Shown piece after piece: positions 1 through 8,944 of a DNA stretch of 22,619 bases; within the stretch, counting starts at the first letter, position 1; the number at the start of each line of letters is the position of its first letter. The stretch spans positions 60,031 to 82,649 of the forward strand of contig KZ627160.1 of assembly GCA_002917775.1 (NCBI GenBank), read 5' to 3'. The position numbers and the translations under genes are program-made. The notes under the pieces were generated by a model, which saw only the letters and a list, made by a program, of their open reading frames with translations, searched no databases and was not told the DNA's origin. This DNA is from Glaciozyma antarctica PI12 (Eukaryota > Basidiomycota > Microbotryomycetes > Kriegeriales > Camptobasidiaceae).

Positions 1-38
1 CACGACGCTCGAAACCGCCGACGCTTTCCCCCACTCAG

Positions 39-188
39 TTCGTCCCCACCGCGATCAGCCACACATCGGTCGGCGAGTCGGTTGTCAGCAGCTACGCCTT
101 CGTCATCCCCAGCGAGGTCATCAAGAAGCGCGGGCTGCTGAACGTCTTCCTCGAATCGCTCAACTTGCGATGGAGCGGAATGTGCTGA
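39..188 (+). CDS. 3' terminal exon of an unidentified protein (partial)
   Basis: This is the last exon of a gene that starts outside the window. A pyrimidine-rich stretch ending in CAG at 36-38 is a good splice acceptor. The frame after it has strong G/C third positions, reads FVPTAISHTSVGESVV and then AFVIPSEVIKKRGLLNVF, and ends SLNLRWSGMC at TGA 186-188. The mix of beta-prone and helical residues suggests the end of a folded domain. I do not recognise the family. A second frame stays open to about 298, but its arginine-rich composition and poor codon bias make it an unlikely coding frame. Confidence 0.55.
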   Translation, partial: FVPTAISHTSVGESVVSSYAFVIPSEVIKKRGLLNVFLESLNLRWSGMC

Positions 189-644
189 TGCAGAGAGGTG
201 CAATGGAGCTGGTCATGAAGGGGGAGAAGCTGTTTTGGAAGACGGAGAGGAAAAGGAGCAGTAGGGGGGTTCGGCGACTTCTTGTTGAAAAGGGATGACT
301 TTGATTTGTTACATTTGAACGAGGAAGGACGCTGCAGACGCTCCGATAATGTACCTGGACGTACAAAGATCGATCGCCATCAAAGGTGCGGAGAGAGGCT
401 CATGGCTCAGGGCGACGTCCGCACTCGGCTGAGCGAGGCTCGCTAGCGATTCACGATCTCGTGTCGACCGAGCGGCAAGGACAGACTGGCTTATCGAGAG
501 CAGGCTGCGAAGAAACATCACTGAGACGGGAAAGAACGAGCAGAGTGTGAACCGAAGACGCAGAACTGCCTCGGAATCCGAATACATTGCTGCCCCGGTG
601 TCCACCGCATCCCCAGCTACCGACACCCTCGCTCCCATCTCAAC
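189..644. other. Intergenic region between two facing 3' ends
   Basis: This spacer separates the end of the left-edge gene from the 3' end of pseudogene copy A, which runs toward it. Short frames are open on both strands, but none has a start in good context, recognisable domain content or consistent codon bias. It presumably holds the two 3' untranslated regions. No repeat, tRNA or other element was seen. Confidence 0.5.
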
Positions 645-1871
645 TCAAGAGTCTCCGAGTCCTTCACCCTCCTCGTCCTCCGAGCCATCCTCGCCGTCCT
701 CCAAACGATCCTCGCCGTCGGGATCGTAGCCCATGTCCAACTCGACTCCCTGCGACCGACAAACACTCTCCAACTCCACCCGCACCTCATATCCGAAGAA
801 AGGCACCTCCGCGCCATCCAATTTTGGGCGCAGGACGAGCTTTCGCAAAGTCGTCTTCAGCTGTCGCACCAGCGGCAGGAGAGGGGTCCACTTTTCGCGG
901 GGGACTCCCAGCTCCTTAATATGAAGCGTATGGATACGTGCATCACTGGGTCGAAGACTGAGAGTGATGCGGGCTAGGTTGGGAAGGTAAAGGCGGCAGG
1001 TGCGGAGGTGGGGAAGGGGGGAGTGGAGGTGTACTTGAGCAGAAGGCGTCGTAAAGTTCGAGGGTGAGGTCGGTGAGAGTGGCGGTGAAGTTGGAGAGGA
1101 ACTGGATGATGTGGTCTGGGGAGTGGGCTGGCGCAGTACGAATGGAAATCTTTTCCAGAGGTTGTACCCACCCAGTCGACGAGGCGAATGTGGCGTCCAG
1201 GCCAGGCGAAGCTCCGAAAGAGAGCGACTTGAGGCTTTTCAGGTTCTGAATGGCGTGTAGAGTCTCCCCGTCAAGCAGTGACCGACCCAATAGCATGCGA
1301 GCTCCTCAAGGTTGAGAAAGGACTGGACAAAGGAGGTGAGGGTTGCCGCTTCCAGCATCGAATCAGCCTTTCCGCACACCTCAAATTGGCGGAGGCGAAA
1401 GCCGAATGAGAGGGGAAGTCGAACAGCGGATGGAAAGCCGGCGAGTTGGAACGGATGCGGTGAGCGGTAGATGCCGAGGCGGTCGAGATTGGGGGAGGCC
1501 GGCGAGGATGCGACGAATCACCTACTCACGGTCGCCGGAGTCGGACTGGGCGCGGACACCAAAGTCGCCCATGTCCAACGATCGCACGTGCCGGGCATAG
1601 CGGTGAATGATTCGTTTGTGGAGCTCGTGCAGGCGAGGGGTTGGCCGATCGCTGAGATGGAGGTCCTGGGGAACCAGCGTCAGGACCGGGCCCCAGCGCG
1701 CTCCAACAGAAAACAGCGAGCTCTCACCTTCCAGTTGTACGGACACGATAGCTCAAAGAAGACCTGATCCACGAGGGACAGGGACCAAAGCGCCTCGTAG
1801 GATTCGTCGCTCTCCTCACAACCGAGGTGCTGTACGATCTCGGCCTTGAATTCGAATGGAATTCGATTCAT
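645..1871 (-). pseudogene. Broken F-box/LRR-type gene, copy A
   Basis: A decayed paralog of the intact gene at 5673-6857. The first coding exon (1728-1871, 48 codons) is open: it starts MNRIPFEFKAEIVQHL and has the F-box-like core LSLVDQVFFEL, with a GTGAGA donor in the same place as the paralogs. Exon 2 resumes after a CCCAG acceptor. Homology to copies B and C continues to the end, including EELACYWVG, FLSNFTATLTDLTLEL, TLRKLVL and VCRSQGVELD, but it crosses frames. TAG at 1522-1524 aligns with a lysine codon of copy C. One-base shifts lie near 1472 (C-run), near 1280 and near 1010. The C-terminus ends in an acidic Asp/Glu/Gly tail absent from copy B. With four disruptions it is almost certainly non-functional. 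Confidence 0.8.
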
Positions 1872-1931
1872 GAAGGGCGAGATGGAGGTGGCGAGGTTGG
1901 TAGGGGAGCGGAGGGGAGAGATGGGGAGACT

Positions 1932-2241
1932 CTGCGGAGGAGGGGAAGGTGTTAGCGATTGAATCAAGACCACCACGGGGATGCCATTTGACGCATCTCC
2001 TCCATCCGAGCATGTGAAGCAACACCGTAGCTCTGCAGGGAAGGTATGGGCAGCCTCCCAGCCTCCCAGCCTTCAGAGCTCTCCTCCGCTCCGACCTTCC
2101 AGTCCTGAGACCACGGCTCCCGCCCCCGTTCCTCTCGCCCTCGTTCCTCTGCCCTGCGACCGCAAGCGTAGCGCCGTTCTGTGATAGATCCTCCCTTCCG
2201 TCGCACCTCGCGTTCCCAGCACAGTAAGGCAGACAGCTCAC
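1932..2241 (-). other. Probable 5' UTR intron of copy A
   Basis: On the minus strand a GTGAGC donor (first base 2241) and a CTAAC branch site followed by pyrimidines and CCGCAG (last base 1932) delimit a roughly 310-nt intron ending 60 nt before the ATG. Copies B and C have the same arrangement with 329- and 340-nt introns. The exon upstream of the donor reads as an open minus-strand frame with good codon bias (for example ELRFDWTTAKDL, then QLWDRTAQP), so it may be, or descend from, coding sequence. The region also serves as upstream DNA of ARPC5. Supported only by splice-site pattern and comparison of the three copies. Confidence 0.45.
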
Positions 2242-2501
2242 CTTCTTAACGATGACGGAGCCTTCCGCTCGCTCGTTCGGCTGAGCTGTTCGATCCCAGA
2301 GCTGGCCGTAGGTCCACGAGCACGAACGGAGGTCCTTAGCAGTCGTCCAGTCGAAGCGTAGCTCGAGCAGCAAATCCGAGACGAGTGCAGGAGCAAGAGC
2401 TGAGCCAGCACACTCCTCCGCGACTTGGTGTTCGCCGCTCTCCTTCCTCCCACACCTCCCTCGCCTGCCCTCCTCTCCAGAACGACCCCAGAGCACGCAC
2501 G

Positions 2502-3240
2502 ATGGACACCTCATTCCGACGCCTCCCGATCGACCTGTACGACGAAGACCGCGTCCTCGAATCCGAGCTCTACACGCCCGACCCTCGTGACCCCTCCGCC
2601 GTCCTCAGCGATACTCGGGCGAAGCAAGGGGAGGTGAGGGGATTGCTGCAGAAGGGAGATGTAGGGAATGCACTGGTGACGGCGTTGGTGGAACCGCCGT
2701 TCGGGGAGGGAGTCGAGGAGGCCAAGGTGCGTGCTTGCGCTGGAGTTCTGCTCGCGGTGTTGTGGCTTGCTTGCGGGAGGTGCCGGGAGTGCATGGGGAG
2801 CAGGGAGGTGCCTGAGCAGCTGGTGGAGCGATGGGTAGTGTGAAGTGCGGGGTGGAGTTGACGACGTGCTCTCGCTGTTCGCAGGAGATGGCACTCAGCG
2901 TCGTGGTCTCTGTGCTCAACTCGACTAAATCAACCGACATCCCTGCACTCGTAGCTTCCCTGAGCTCAGTGGACCAGGTGCGCTGCCTAGCTCCTCCCCC
3001 GCGCCGACCCCAGCTGACCCCCTCTCTCTCGCCCCAGGTGACACTGATGAAGTACCTCTACAAGGCGATGGAGAACATTGGGGATGCGAGTGGGAATGTC
3101 GTGCTTGGTTGGCACGAGAAGGTGCGCTTCAATCACGCTGGGAGCGAGCTACGCAGCTGACGTTCTGTTGCGAGCAGCTGGTTGAGCAGGCTGGGACGGG
3201 ATGTATCGTGCGCGTTATGACGGATCGGAGAAGGGTTTAG
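2502..3240 (+). CDS. ARPC5: ARPC5, Arp2/3 complex 16-kDa subunit
   Basis: This small helical subunit of the Arp2/3 complex helps nucleate branched actin filaments at cortical actin patches and in endocytosis. Four exons (2502-2726, 2885-2977, 3038-3121, 3178-3240) join in frame to give 154 residues, close to the usual roughly 150. Family hallmarks are visible: the N-terminal IDLYDEDRVLESE, a DPRDPSAV segment, then EVRGLLQKGDVGNALVTAL followed by EPPFG. The third exon has LMKYLYKAMEN, and the C-terminus is GCIVRVMTDRRRV. The ATG lies just downstream of the leader of pseudogene copy A, so the two probably shared a divergent promoter. No damage seen; all introns have GTGCGY-type donors and CAG acceptors. 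Confidence 0.95.
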
Positions 3241-3531
3241 GGAGTATCTGGTGGAGCGACGAGTGGGAGTGTAGCAGTGGACGAGCGGAGGTTGTTATGG
3301 ACTCTGGATGCTTGCGGGTTGGGTGCGCGTAACCGGGAGAGACGACCCTTAAGGCGGTCGCGTAGAGCAGCACGGTGAGTTGCCTGCGTTCAGTACGCTG
3401 TGCTCAGCTAGCAGCAGCCCTGCCAACTGAAAGCTACCCCGGAAGACGCAAGCACGTCGTCTCTCTTCTCCCGCCATCCTCCGCCCTCGCACTTCACTTC
3501 CTCCAGTAGCCACTCGAGCGCCAACGCCGCC
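3241..3531. other. Spacer between ARPC5 and the next gene
   Basis: A short region holding the ARPC5 3' UTR and the upstream region of the following gene. A GCCGCC run sits directly before the downstream ATG and gives it strong start context. No other feature was recognised. Confidence 0.5.
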
Positions 3532-4747
3532 ATGGTTCCGGCTCCCATCTCTACCGCAAAGCCGGCACGCGTGGCAAGGAAGCCGCTCGAGGCGGGAACG
3601 AAGCGGGTCTACCACCTTACGACGTGCGTTCCGTCTCACAAGTCCTCCTCCGGCTGGTCGTGGATGGGACAGGAGGAGCGGAAGCTTACGAGCTTGCGGG
3701 GAGGAGAGTGGAAGCTGGGATGGAGATGGAAAGTGCACGCTCGTCAAGGAGGAGGCAGGAGCGCGGGGAACCAGCTGTCGCGAGAGCTAGGGAGGGACAG
3801 AGCTAACGTGCGCTCTCGGTGAACAGGAGCGAAGACCTAGGCACCCGCGTGGTGAGCGTACACGACGCAGCTGGCCGCCTCGTCTGGAGCAAGGTCCGTT
3901 CGTCCTCCCTCTCCCTCCGTGCCGCAGCTCACGCGCCACCAGACGCGCGCTCTCACCGATACCGAGATCGTCGAAACCATCTGGGTCCGTCCTATCCTCT
4001 AACCTTCTCGCCGAAGAACTAACGTCTTCGCAGGACTCGGCGCACAACCCTCGCTGGACTCTCCACCGCCCTCTCGTGGGATGGTACCTCACGCTCCGCT
4101 CCCCGACCCTCTCTCCAAACTCGTCCATCCCCCTCATCCCCGCTCCCCAACTCTCCGCCGAACACATCTCCTTCGAGCTCCTCATTCGGACGCTGCCTGA
4201 TCTCGAAGCGGAGGAGCGAGAGGGTCTCAGGAGCCCGAATGTGCGGGTAGATTTTGTGGAAGAGGGGGAGGAAGGGAGGGAGGAGGGGGAGAAGAGTCAT
4301 TTTCTGCTACGGACGGATGGAGGGGAGGGAGCGAAGGGGTTTGGGTTCGGGGCGCTGAGGGACCTGTTTACGGATCGGTGAGTCGTTGTCGTTGGGGAGA
4401 CAGGGCAGCACTGATTCTGAGCAGGGGGAAGAGCTTCAATTGCGTGTGGAGGGAGGAGAACGACGTCGAGGTCGTGCGGTTCGTGGAATCCGTCTCGTGA
4501 GTCCTCGCCTGCGCCGTCTCGAGACGAAGCTGACGCGGCGCAGCATGCTGTCCCTTGCAACAAAGGGTGCACTCGAGCTAGACGAAAAGCTAGTAGATGT
4601 CCTGGGGATGGCGCCGAGCTTCTGGGTCGCCGTCGCGCTTGCGTACCTCGAGTTTTTGGAAGATCGGGAGGTGAGTGCGCTGCCAGGAGAAGAAGGTGCG
4701 GTGCTGATGTTTCGACGCAGGCATACGATGCGGCGAGCAGAGGATAG
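3532..4747 (+). CDS. Uncharacterised protein, possible tubby-C/LURP-one-like fold
   Basis: Seven exons (3532-3623, 3827-3893, 3928-3984, 4034-4377, 4425-4496, 4544-4670, 4721-4747) join in frame to give about 261 residues. The start has strong context (GCCGCCATGG). The N-terminus is basic; strand-like segments follow (RVVSVHDAAGRLVWSK, PRWTLHRPLVGWYLTL). A Glu/Gly-rich loop sits near residues 140-165, then SFNCVWREENDVEVVRFVES, and a hydrophobic segment SFWVAVALAYLEFLED near the C-terminus. The order 'self-reference W-x-K strand, core WR strand, final hydrophobic helix' resembles tubby-C/LURP-one-like folds common in basidiomycetes, but this is a fold-level guess. Intron 1 (203 nt) is long for this window; introns 2 and 3 are only 34 and 49 nt. 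The gene model is firmer than the functional call. Confidence 0.6.
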
Positions 4748-5134
4748 GCAGGTTGGGTGGAATGCAGAGGTCAGGGGGCTGGTCCCTCGCACGATCGCAC
4801 GCTCTCGCTCGCTCACTCGCTCGCTGCGGAGCACCAGGCAGCCAGCTTATGCCGCATCTCCCCAAGCTCCCCATGCCCCGCTCCCAGTCACTGGTCAGGC
4901 ACCCACCTTCTTAAAGCTTTCCCCCGTGCGCCGAGCTCCGCCCGCTGGCCAAGGACAACCAGGGACGTCGGCGCGAGGAGAAGTTGGCTTCGGCAGCGAG
5001 GAGGAGCTGGTACGCTTCGACGACGGCTCAGTGGCAGATTTAGAATCGAACGTATGCCATCACCAAGGCCCAGCTGGGCGGATAAAGTCGAGGTGGTCGG
5101 AGAGAAACCAACGACTCGCTCGATTCGAGCAGCC
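4748..5134. other. Upstream region of F-box/LRR copy B
   Basis: Non-coding sequence between the 3' end of the preceding gene and the leader of copy B. It contains a low-complexity CGCT/CACT-rich stretch at about 4790-4835 and pyrimidine-rich tracts. A long frame (4386-5369) runs through it, but that frame crosses the introns and out-of-frame exons of the gene upstream and is not a believable protein. It probably holds the copy B promoter. Confidence 0.4.
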
Positions 5135-5244
5135 GCAGCTCTTGCTCCTCCCCTCACCTCGTCTCTATCGCCGCGCCACCCGTAAACCACCTCCCTGCCA
5201 CCACAACTCCCGGCTGTTCTACCTCCACCTTACGAGCTACAAGC

Positions 5245-5384
5245 ACGAACGGTCGAGCGAACAAGCGGGAGCAGCTTTAGAGCCGCGTAGTCGAACAGCG
5301 GGTAAGCGATGGCGCACGCGTCGCGAGGCCATGGGGCGAGGTACTGGTGGAAAGGTGGTTCGCCTGTGAGCGTAAAGGAGGGAC
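5245..5384 (+). repeat. Conserved 140-nt leader segment, copy B
   Basis: This segment matches the reverse complement of 20251-20390 over its full 140 nt with 9 mismatches and no gaps, counted by eye. It lies upstream of the intact F-box/LRR gene in the same relative position and orientation as its partner upstream of copy C. Both contain the donor-like GGGTAAGCGATGG. Weaker similarity extends upstream (shared CCTCCCCTCACCTCGTCT near 5146-5163) and downstream, through the frame LKEVDRRLSSA, to about 5460. It is more conserved than the coding bodies of the two genes. Confidence 0.85.
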
Positions 5385-5630
5385 CGGAGTTGATGGACTT
5401 GAAGGAGGTGGACCGACGGCTCTCCTCTGCTTGGTCGGCTGGCGCAGCTGCTCTGGACGGAGAGGGGAGGACGCTGGAGCGGGAACCTGTGAATGGGCGG
5501 CGCGAGTGCTCGCAGGGCTGGAGGGAGTCGCGCGTTTTGGTGGAGGAGGGAGGAGCTCACCCACTAGCACCTCCTCGAGCTCGTGAGGCAGTCGCTAACG
5601 CCTACCCACCCTTCTCGCAGGCCTGCAACT
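5302..5630 (+). other. Probable 5' UTR intron of F-box/LRR copy B
   Basis: A GTAAGC donor at 5302, a GCTAACG branch site at about 5594 and CTTCTCGCAG ending at 5630 define a 329-nt intron. The ATG follows 52 nt later. Copies A and C have equivalents, and the donor is identical in copy C. The exon between acceptor and ATG differs in length among copies (60, 52 and 73 nt), not always by multiples of three, which argues that this part is untranslated. Confidence 0.55.
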
Positions 5631-5672
5631 ATCCCTCAGCCAGACTCCTCATTGGCTATCGCCCCTTCCCTC

Positions 5673-6857
5673 ATGTACCGCCTCCCGTACGAGCTCAAGG
5701 CCGAGATCGTCACCCACCTCCTTCACGACGGGGAACGACTGGATGGCGATGAGCTGGATGGAGCCTGGGACGCGTTGGAGTCGCTGTCTCTCGTGGATCT
5801 CGTCTTCTCTGAGCTAGCCTTTCCAATCCTTTGGGACGTGAGTATCTCTCCGTTGAAAGGCCGCAGGCGCAAACCACCCGTTCGCTGACCCGGCTTGTTC
5901 ACTTAGGGCATAGTCTTCAGCCAGGAGTCGACTTCCGAAGTGAAGAAGTATGTCGAAGAGATCTTGGGCCGCCACGGTCGGCACCTTCGGTCGGTGGGCT
6001 TTGGCGACGACCTGCTCGACAACGGTCGTGATTCCGAGGAGCGGCTCGAGTTGCTTCGTCGTATCTTCGCAGCCCTCTTCAACCTTGAAGACCTTACCAT
6101 CAATGGTCCGACCCTCCTCCTCCATCTCAATTCACCTCCGTCTTTCCTTCTTCAATCCCACCCCTCCGGTCATTCCCTCCGACGACTCGACCTCGTCGGT
6201 GAGACGCGCTCGCGACTGCGAGAAGAACAGGTCGCCGCCTTCATCCAGCTCTTCCCTAACCTGGAGGAACTAGATTGCACCTGGGTCGGCAGCTCTCACA
6301 TGGGAGAATTCTTGCGAGCGGTGCAGAGCTGTGCGAGGCTCGAGTCGCTGACTCTATGCTGCACAGCTCTCGCCGATGTCGAGTTCTCCATGTCAACTGA
6401 ATGGATGCAACATCTGCGGACGATTAACATCGACTGGGACGACACCCCCACCTCTCCCGACGAAATTGTTCACTTCCTCTCCAACTTTACCGCCACTCTC
6501 ACCGACCTCACCCTCGAGCTTCCCACCCCCTTCCTCGCAACGATGGCTCCGTTCCTCCTCCCTCGCCTTTGCAACTGCGCCATACACCTCACTCACCTAG
6601 CCGACCTCACTCACCATCTACGACTCGCCGAAGCGCCTATTCAAGCGCTTCGGGTCTCGGAGCAGGGAGTTCTCAACGAAGACTGGAGCCCCATCTTGCC
6701 GCTCGTGCGACGGCTAAAGGCGACTTTGCGAAAGCTTGTCCTGGAGTTGGATCACACGGAGGTTGGAATCTTCGGAACGGCGCTGTGGGCGGAGCTGGAG
6801 GATGTTTGTCGGTCGCAGGCAGTCGAGTTGAAGGTTGTTGTTAAGAAGGATTCGTAG
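5673..6857 (+). CDS. F-box/LRR-type protein, copy B (intact)
   Basis: Likely an F-box-like, leucine-rich repeat protein. Such proteins usually act as substrate adaptors of SCF ubiquitin ligases, though no target can be inferred. Two exons (5673-5837, 5907-6857) give 371 residues with no interruption. Residues 1-55 hold the F-box-like motif: MYRLPYELKAEIVTHL, then SLSLVDLVFSELAFPILW. The rest has repeated leucine-rich units: LEDLTINGPTLLLHL, LRRLDLVGE, FPNLEELDCTWVG, ARLESLTLCC, LTDLTLELPTPF and TLRKLVLELDH. The ATG is supported by conservation in copies A and C and by the leader intron. It is convergent with the gene at 7047-8158, about 190 bp away. It is the only one of the three copies able to make the full protein. 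Confidence 0.85.
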
Positions 6858-7046
6858 GGGACACACCTGAGAATCTGGGAATGTATGAGGGAGATTCGTC
6901 TCGAAGGACGGAGGGGGAGGAGACGCAACGCCGATGATGATGCAAAATCAATGATTGCGGCTCTGATGCAGCTACACAAGATGGTAGAGGGGGATAAGGA
7001 GAGATAAAGGTAAGGCACAACAAATCAAACGTCTTCTCAAAAGACC
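6858..7046. other. Convergent intergenic spacer
   Basis: A 189-bp spacer between two converging genes holding both 3' UTRs. It is more AT-rich than its surroundings (for example GATGATGATGCAAAATCAATGATT near 6931-6956), as expected for 3' ends. No hairpin or repeat stands out. Confidence 0.5.
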
Positions 7047-8158
7047 TCACTCCCTCCCCATCCTCCAGCAAACCTCGCCGTCCCTCACAACCAAACTCCC
7101 CTTCCCGCCCTGCAAGATCCCGACGCTCGTCGGCGGGACGCGAAGGACGCTACTCCGCAGCGTGACGCCGAGTCGACCGGCGAGGTTCGGGACGAAGAAG
7201 AGGTACGAGGTGTAGGTTGAAGTGGAGTTGGAGGAGCGGAGGATGGAGGAAGGGCGGATGCGGGCGGGGGGGAGGTAAGGCGGGTAGTGGGTGAGGACGA
7301 GGGAAAGGTGTGGGTCGTCGTGGATGATAACTGCTAGAAAGATCAGCGGACACCCCAGCGCGAGAGCGAGCAAAGGAGACGCACCTTCGAAGTTGGGCGT
7401 CTCGTCCTTCTCCGACGTCGATTCCGACCTAGATCGCTTCTTCTTCTCGAGCTCCTTCTTCTTCAACGCCGCCGCTGCCGCAACCGCTGCTCCCTTCCCC
7501 TTGAAGACGACCAGCGGCGCGCCCGCCAACTTCCTCCTCCCGATCCTCCTCCCCTCGGTCCTCGACGCATCGCTCGTCACCGATCCCCTCTCCGACGTCT
7601 CCTCCCTCTGCCTCTCCACCACCGCGGGCGCGACAACGGTCGGCGTCGGCTGAGGCGGGAGAGGCCCCGCTTCGCAGATCCGGAGATGCTCGACGACCTC
7701 GCCGCGTTCGAGGGGAGTCCACTCCCAGTCCGTCCCAACGCCCTTGAGCTCCTCGCGCAACTTCTTCCCGAGCGTCTTCGCAATGTGGCGGAGCGTCGTT
7801 GCCTGTGACCGTACGTCAGTCATCGTTCACCCAGCACCGAGCGAAAGGGACTCACGGGCTGCAAGCACGCGTTACACCTCAAGAAGCTCGGCGTCTCAGC
7901 CGTAGAAGGCATGTACGACACCAACTGCCGCACCGAGATCGTCTCCGTGTTCCCCTTGGTAGCAGGGAACGCCATCGGTTTCGAGGCGTTGAAGTGCGTG
8001 AGGAGGGGCGAGGCGCTGCTGTCTGTTGCTACCCATTCGGCAGCTTTGCTGGTGAGGACTCGCTGGCGTTTGGGAAGGTGGGCGTCGGTGTGGGAGAGGG
8101 GGTTGGTGGAAGTCGCGTCGCGCGAGAGGAGGGAGGGTTGGGCGTGAAGGGTCGACAT
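7047..8158 (-). CDS. Uncharacterised basic protein with possible CxxC...HxxxC zinc site
   Basis: Three exons on the minus strand (7856-8158, 7385-7802, 7047-7330) join in frame to 334 residues. I do not recognise the family. The N-terminal 90 residues look disordered. The end of exon 1 has FLRCNACLQP, and exon 2 continues into a helical stretch (TLRHIAKTLGKKLREELKG), then WEWTPLERGEVVEHLRICEAG. The CxxC and the later HxxxC could form one C2HC zinc site split by the intron. An Ala-rich then Lys/Arg/Ser-rich segment (KKKELEKKKRSRS) is a likely nuclear localisation signal. The last 90 residues are strand-like (YLFFVPNLAGRLGVTLRSSV). Nuclear location and zinc binding are inferences. The gene lies tandem to, and downstream of, the PWWP gene. 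Confidence 0.7.
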
Positions 8159-8944
8159 GGGGAAGGCGGTGGCGGTGGATGGGGAAGGAGGGAGCTAGGG
8201 ATTGATCTGAAAGGCGCCTGTCACGATTTTGATGCCGACAGTGAGAGGCGGTTGAAGATACGAGTGCTGGAGAGGACCGGAGAAGTCCTGAGCGCAGGTC
8301 GTCAGTACTGGCGGTGCACTCCTGCCGCAAAGCTGTACTCACCAGAAAGTTTATAGTAAATCTAGGGGAGGTCGCAGGGAGAGCAAGGCGGCTGCGAAAC
8401 GCGCCCAAAGAAAGATGGGAGGTGGAAGGAAGTCCAGAGGAACGCTGTTCGCACCTCGTCAGTTCTCCCCTCCAACGACGGCCGCGGCGCTGGACTCACT
8501 GGTAGACTTGAAGGCTGAGTAGAAAGAGTGACTGGCCAAGAGAGAAGAGCAGAGGAGCGTTGTGGCGTCGGCGGCAAGTCGAGGGAGTCGGGAGGTGGTT
8601 CGCTGTGGCTGAGGAACGAGCTTGCTGGCGGGGTTGCGGGCGTTCTTTGTGCGCTGCGTGGTCGAGAGCTGCTCTGGTGGTGTAGTCTACGGTGCGTAGA
8701 GCGAGTGAAGTGGTGGCGACCGACGTGGATGAAGGCAAGAGAGGTCGTGCCGACTGGAGTGGAGGAGCCTGCGCAGGCCCGCGCTTGCGAACTCCTCGGT
8801 CTCCTTTCTCCTTTCGCAACTCCTGCCGAATACTCCAAGTCGACATCACCAAATCAAGCGTACTATGCAAAAGTATACAGCAAGCAACAAGCCTCACCAC
8901 CCCCAAAAAAAACCTGAGCGGCATCCCCACCTCCTCGCAAGCGT
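8159..8944 (-). other. Leader region of the 7047-8158 gene, with two candidate 5' UTR introns
   Basis: Between the PWWP stop and the next ATG on the same strand, two introns can be read on the minus strand: 8499 to 8392 (GTGAGT...TTTCGCAG, 108 nt) and 8342 to 8288 (GTGAGT...GCGCTCAG, 55 nt). A TATAAA motif lies near 8352. Ser/Pro/Arg-rich frames cover much of the region, but none clearly joins in frame to the downstream ATG at 8158, so I read it as promoter plus spliced 5' UTR. A coding upstream exon cannot be excluded. Confidence 0.4.

Noticed and set aside
1500-1530. GTGAGT at the stop of copy A as a real intron donor
   Set aside because: Copies B and C align through this point without a gap, with a sense codon at the TAG position, so it is a nonsense change rather than a lineage-specific intron.
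4386-5369. A 327-residue plus-strand open frame
   Set aside because: It runs through two introns and out-of-frame exons of the 3532-4747 gene and on into the copy B leader. Composition is Arg/Ser/Pro-rich without domain content, and the spliced model explains the first part better.
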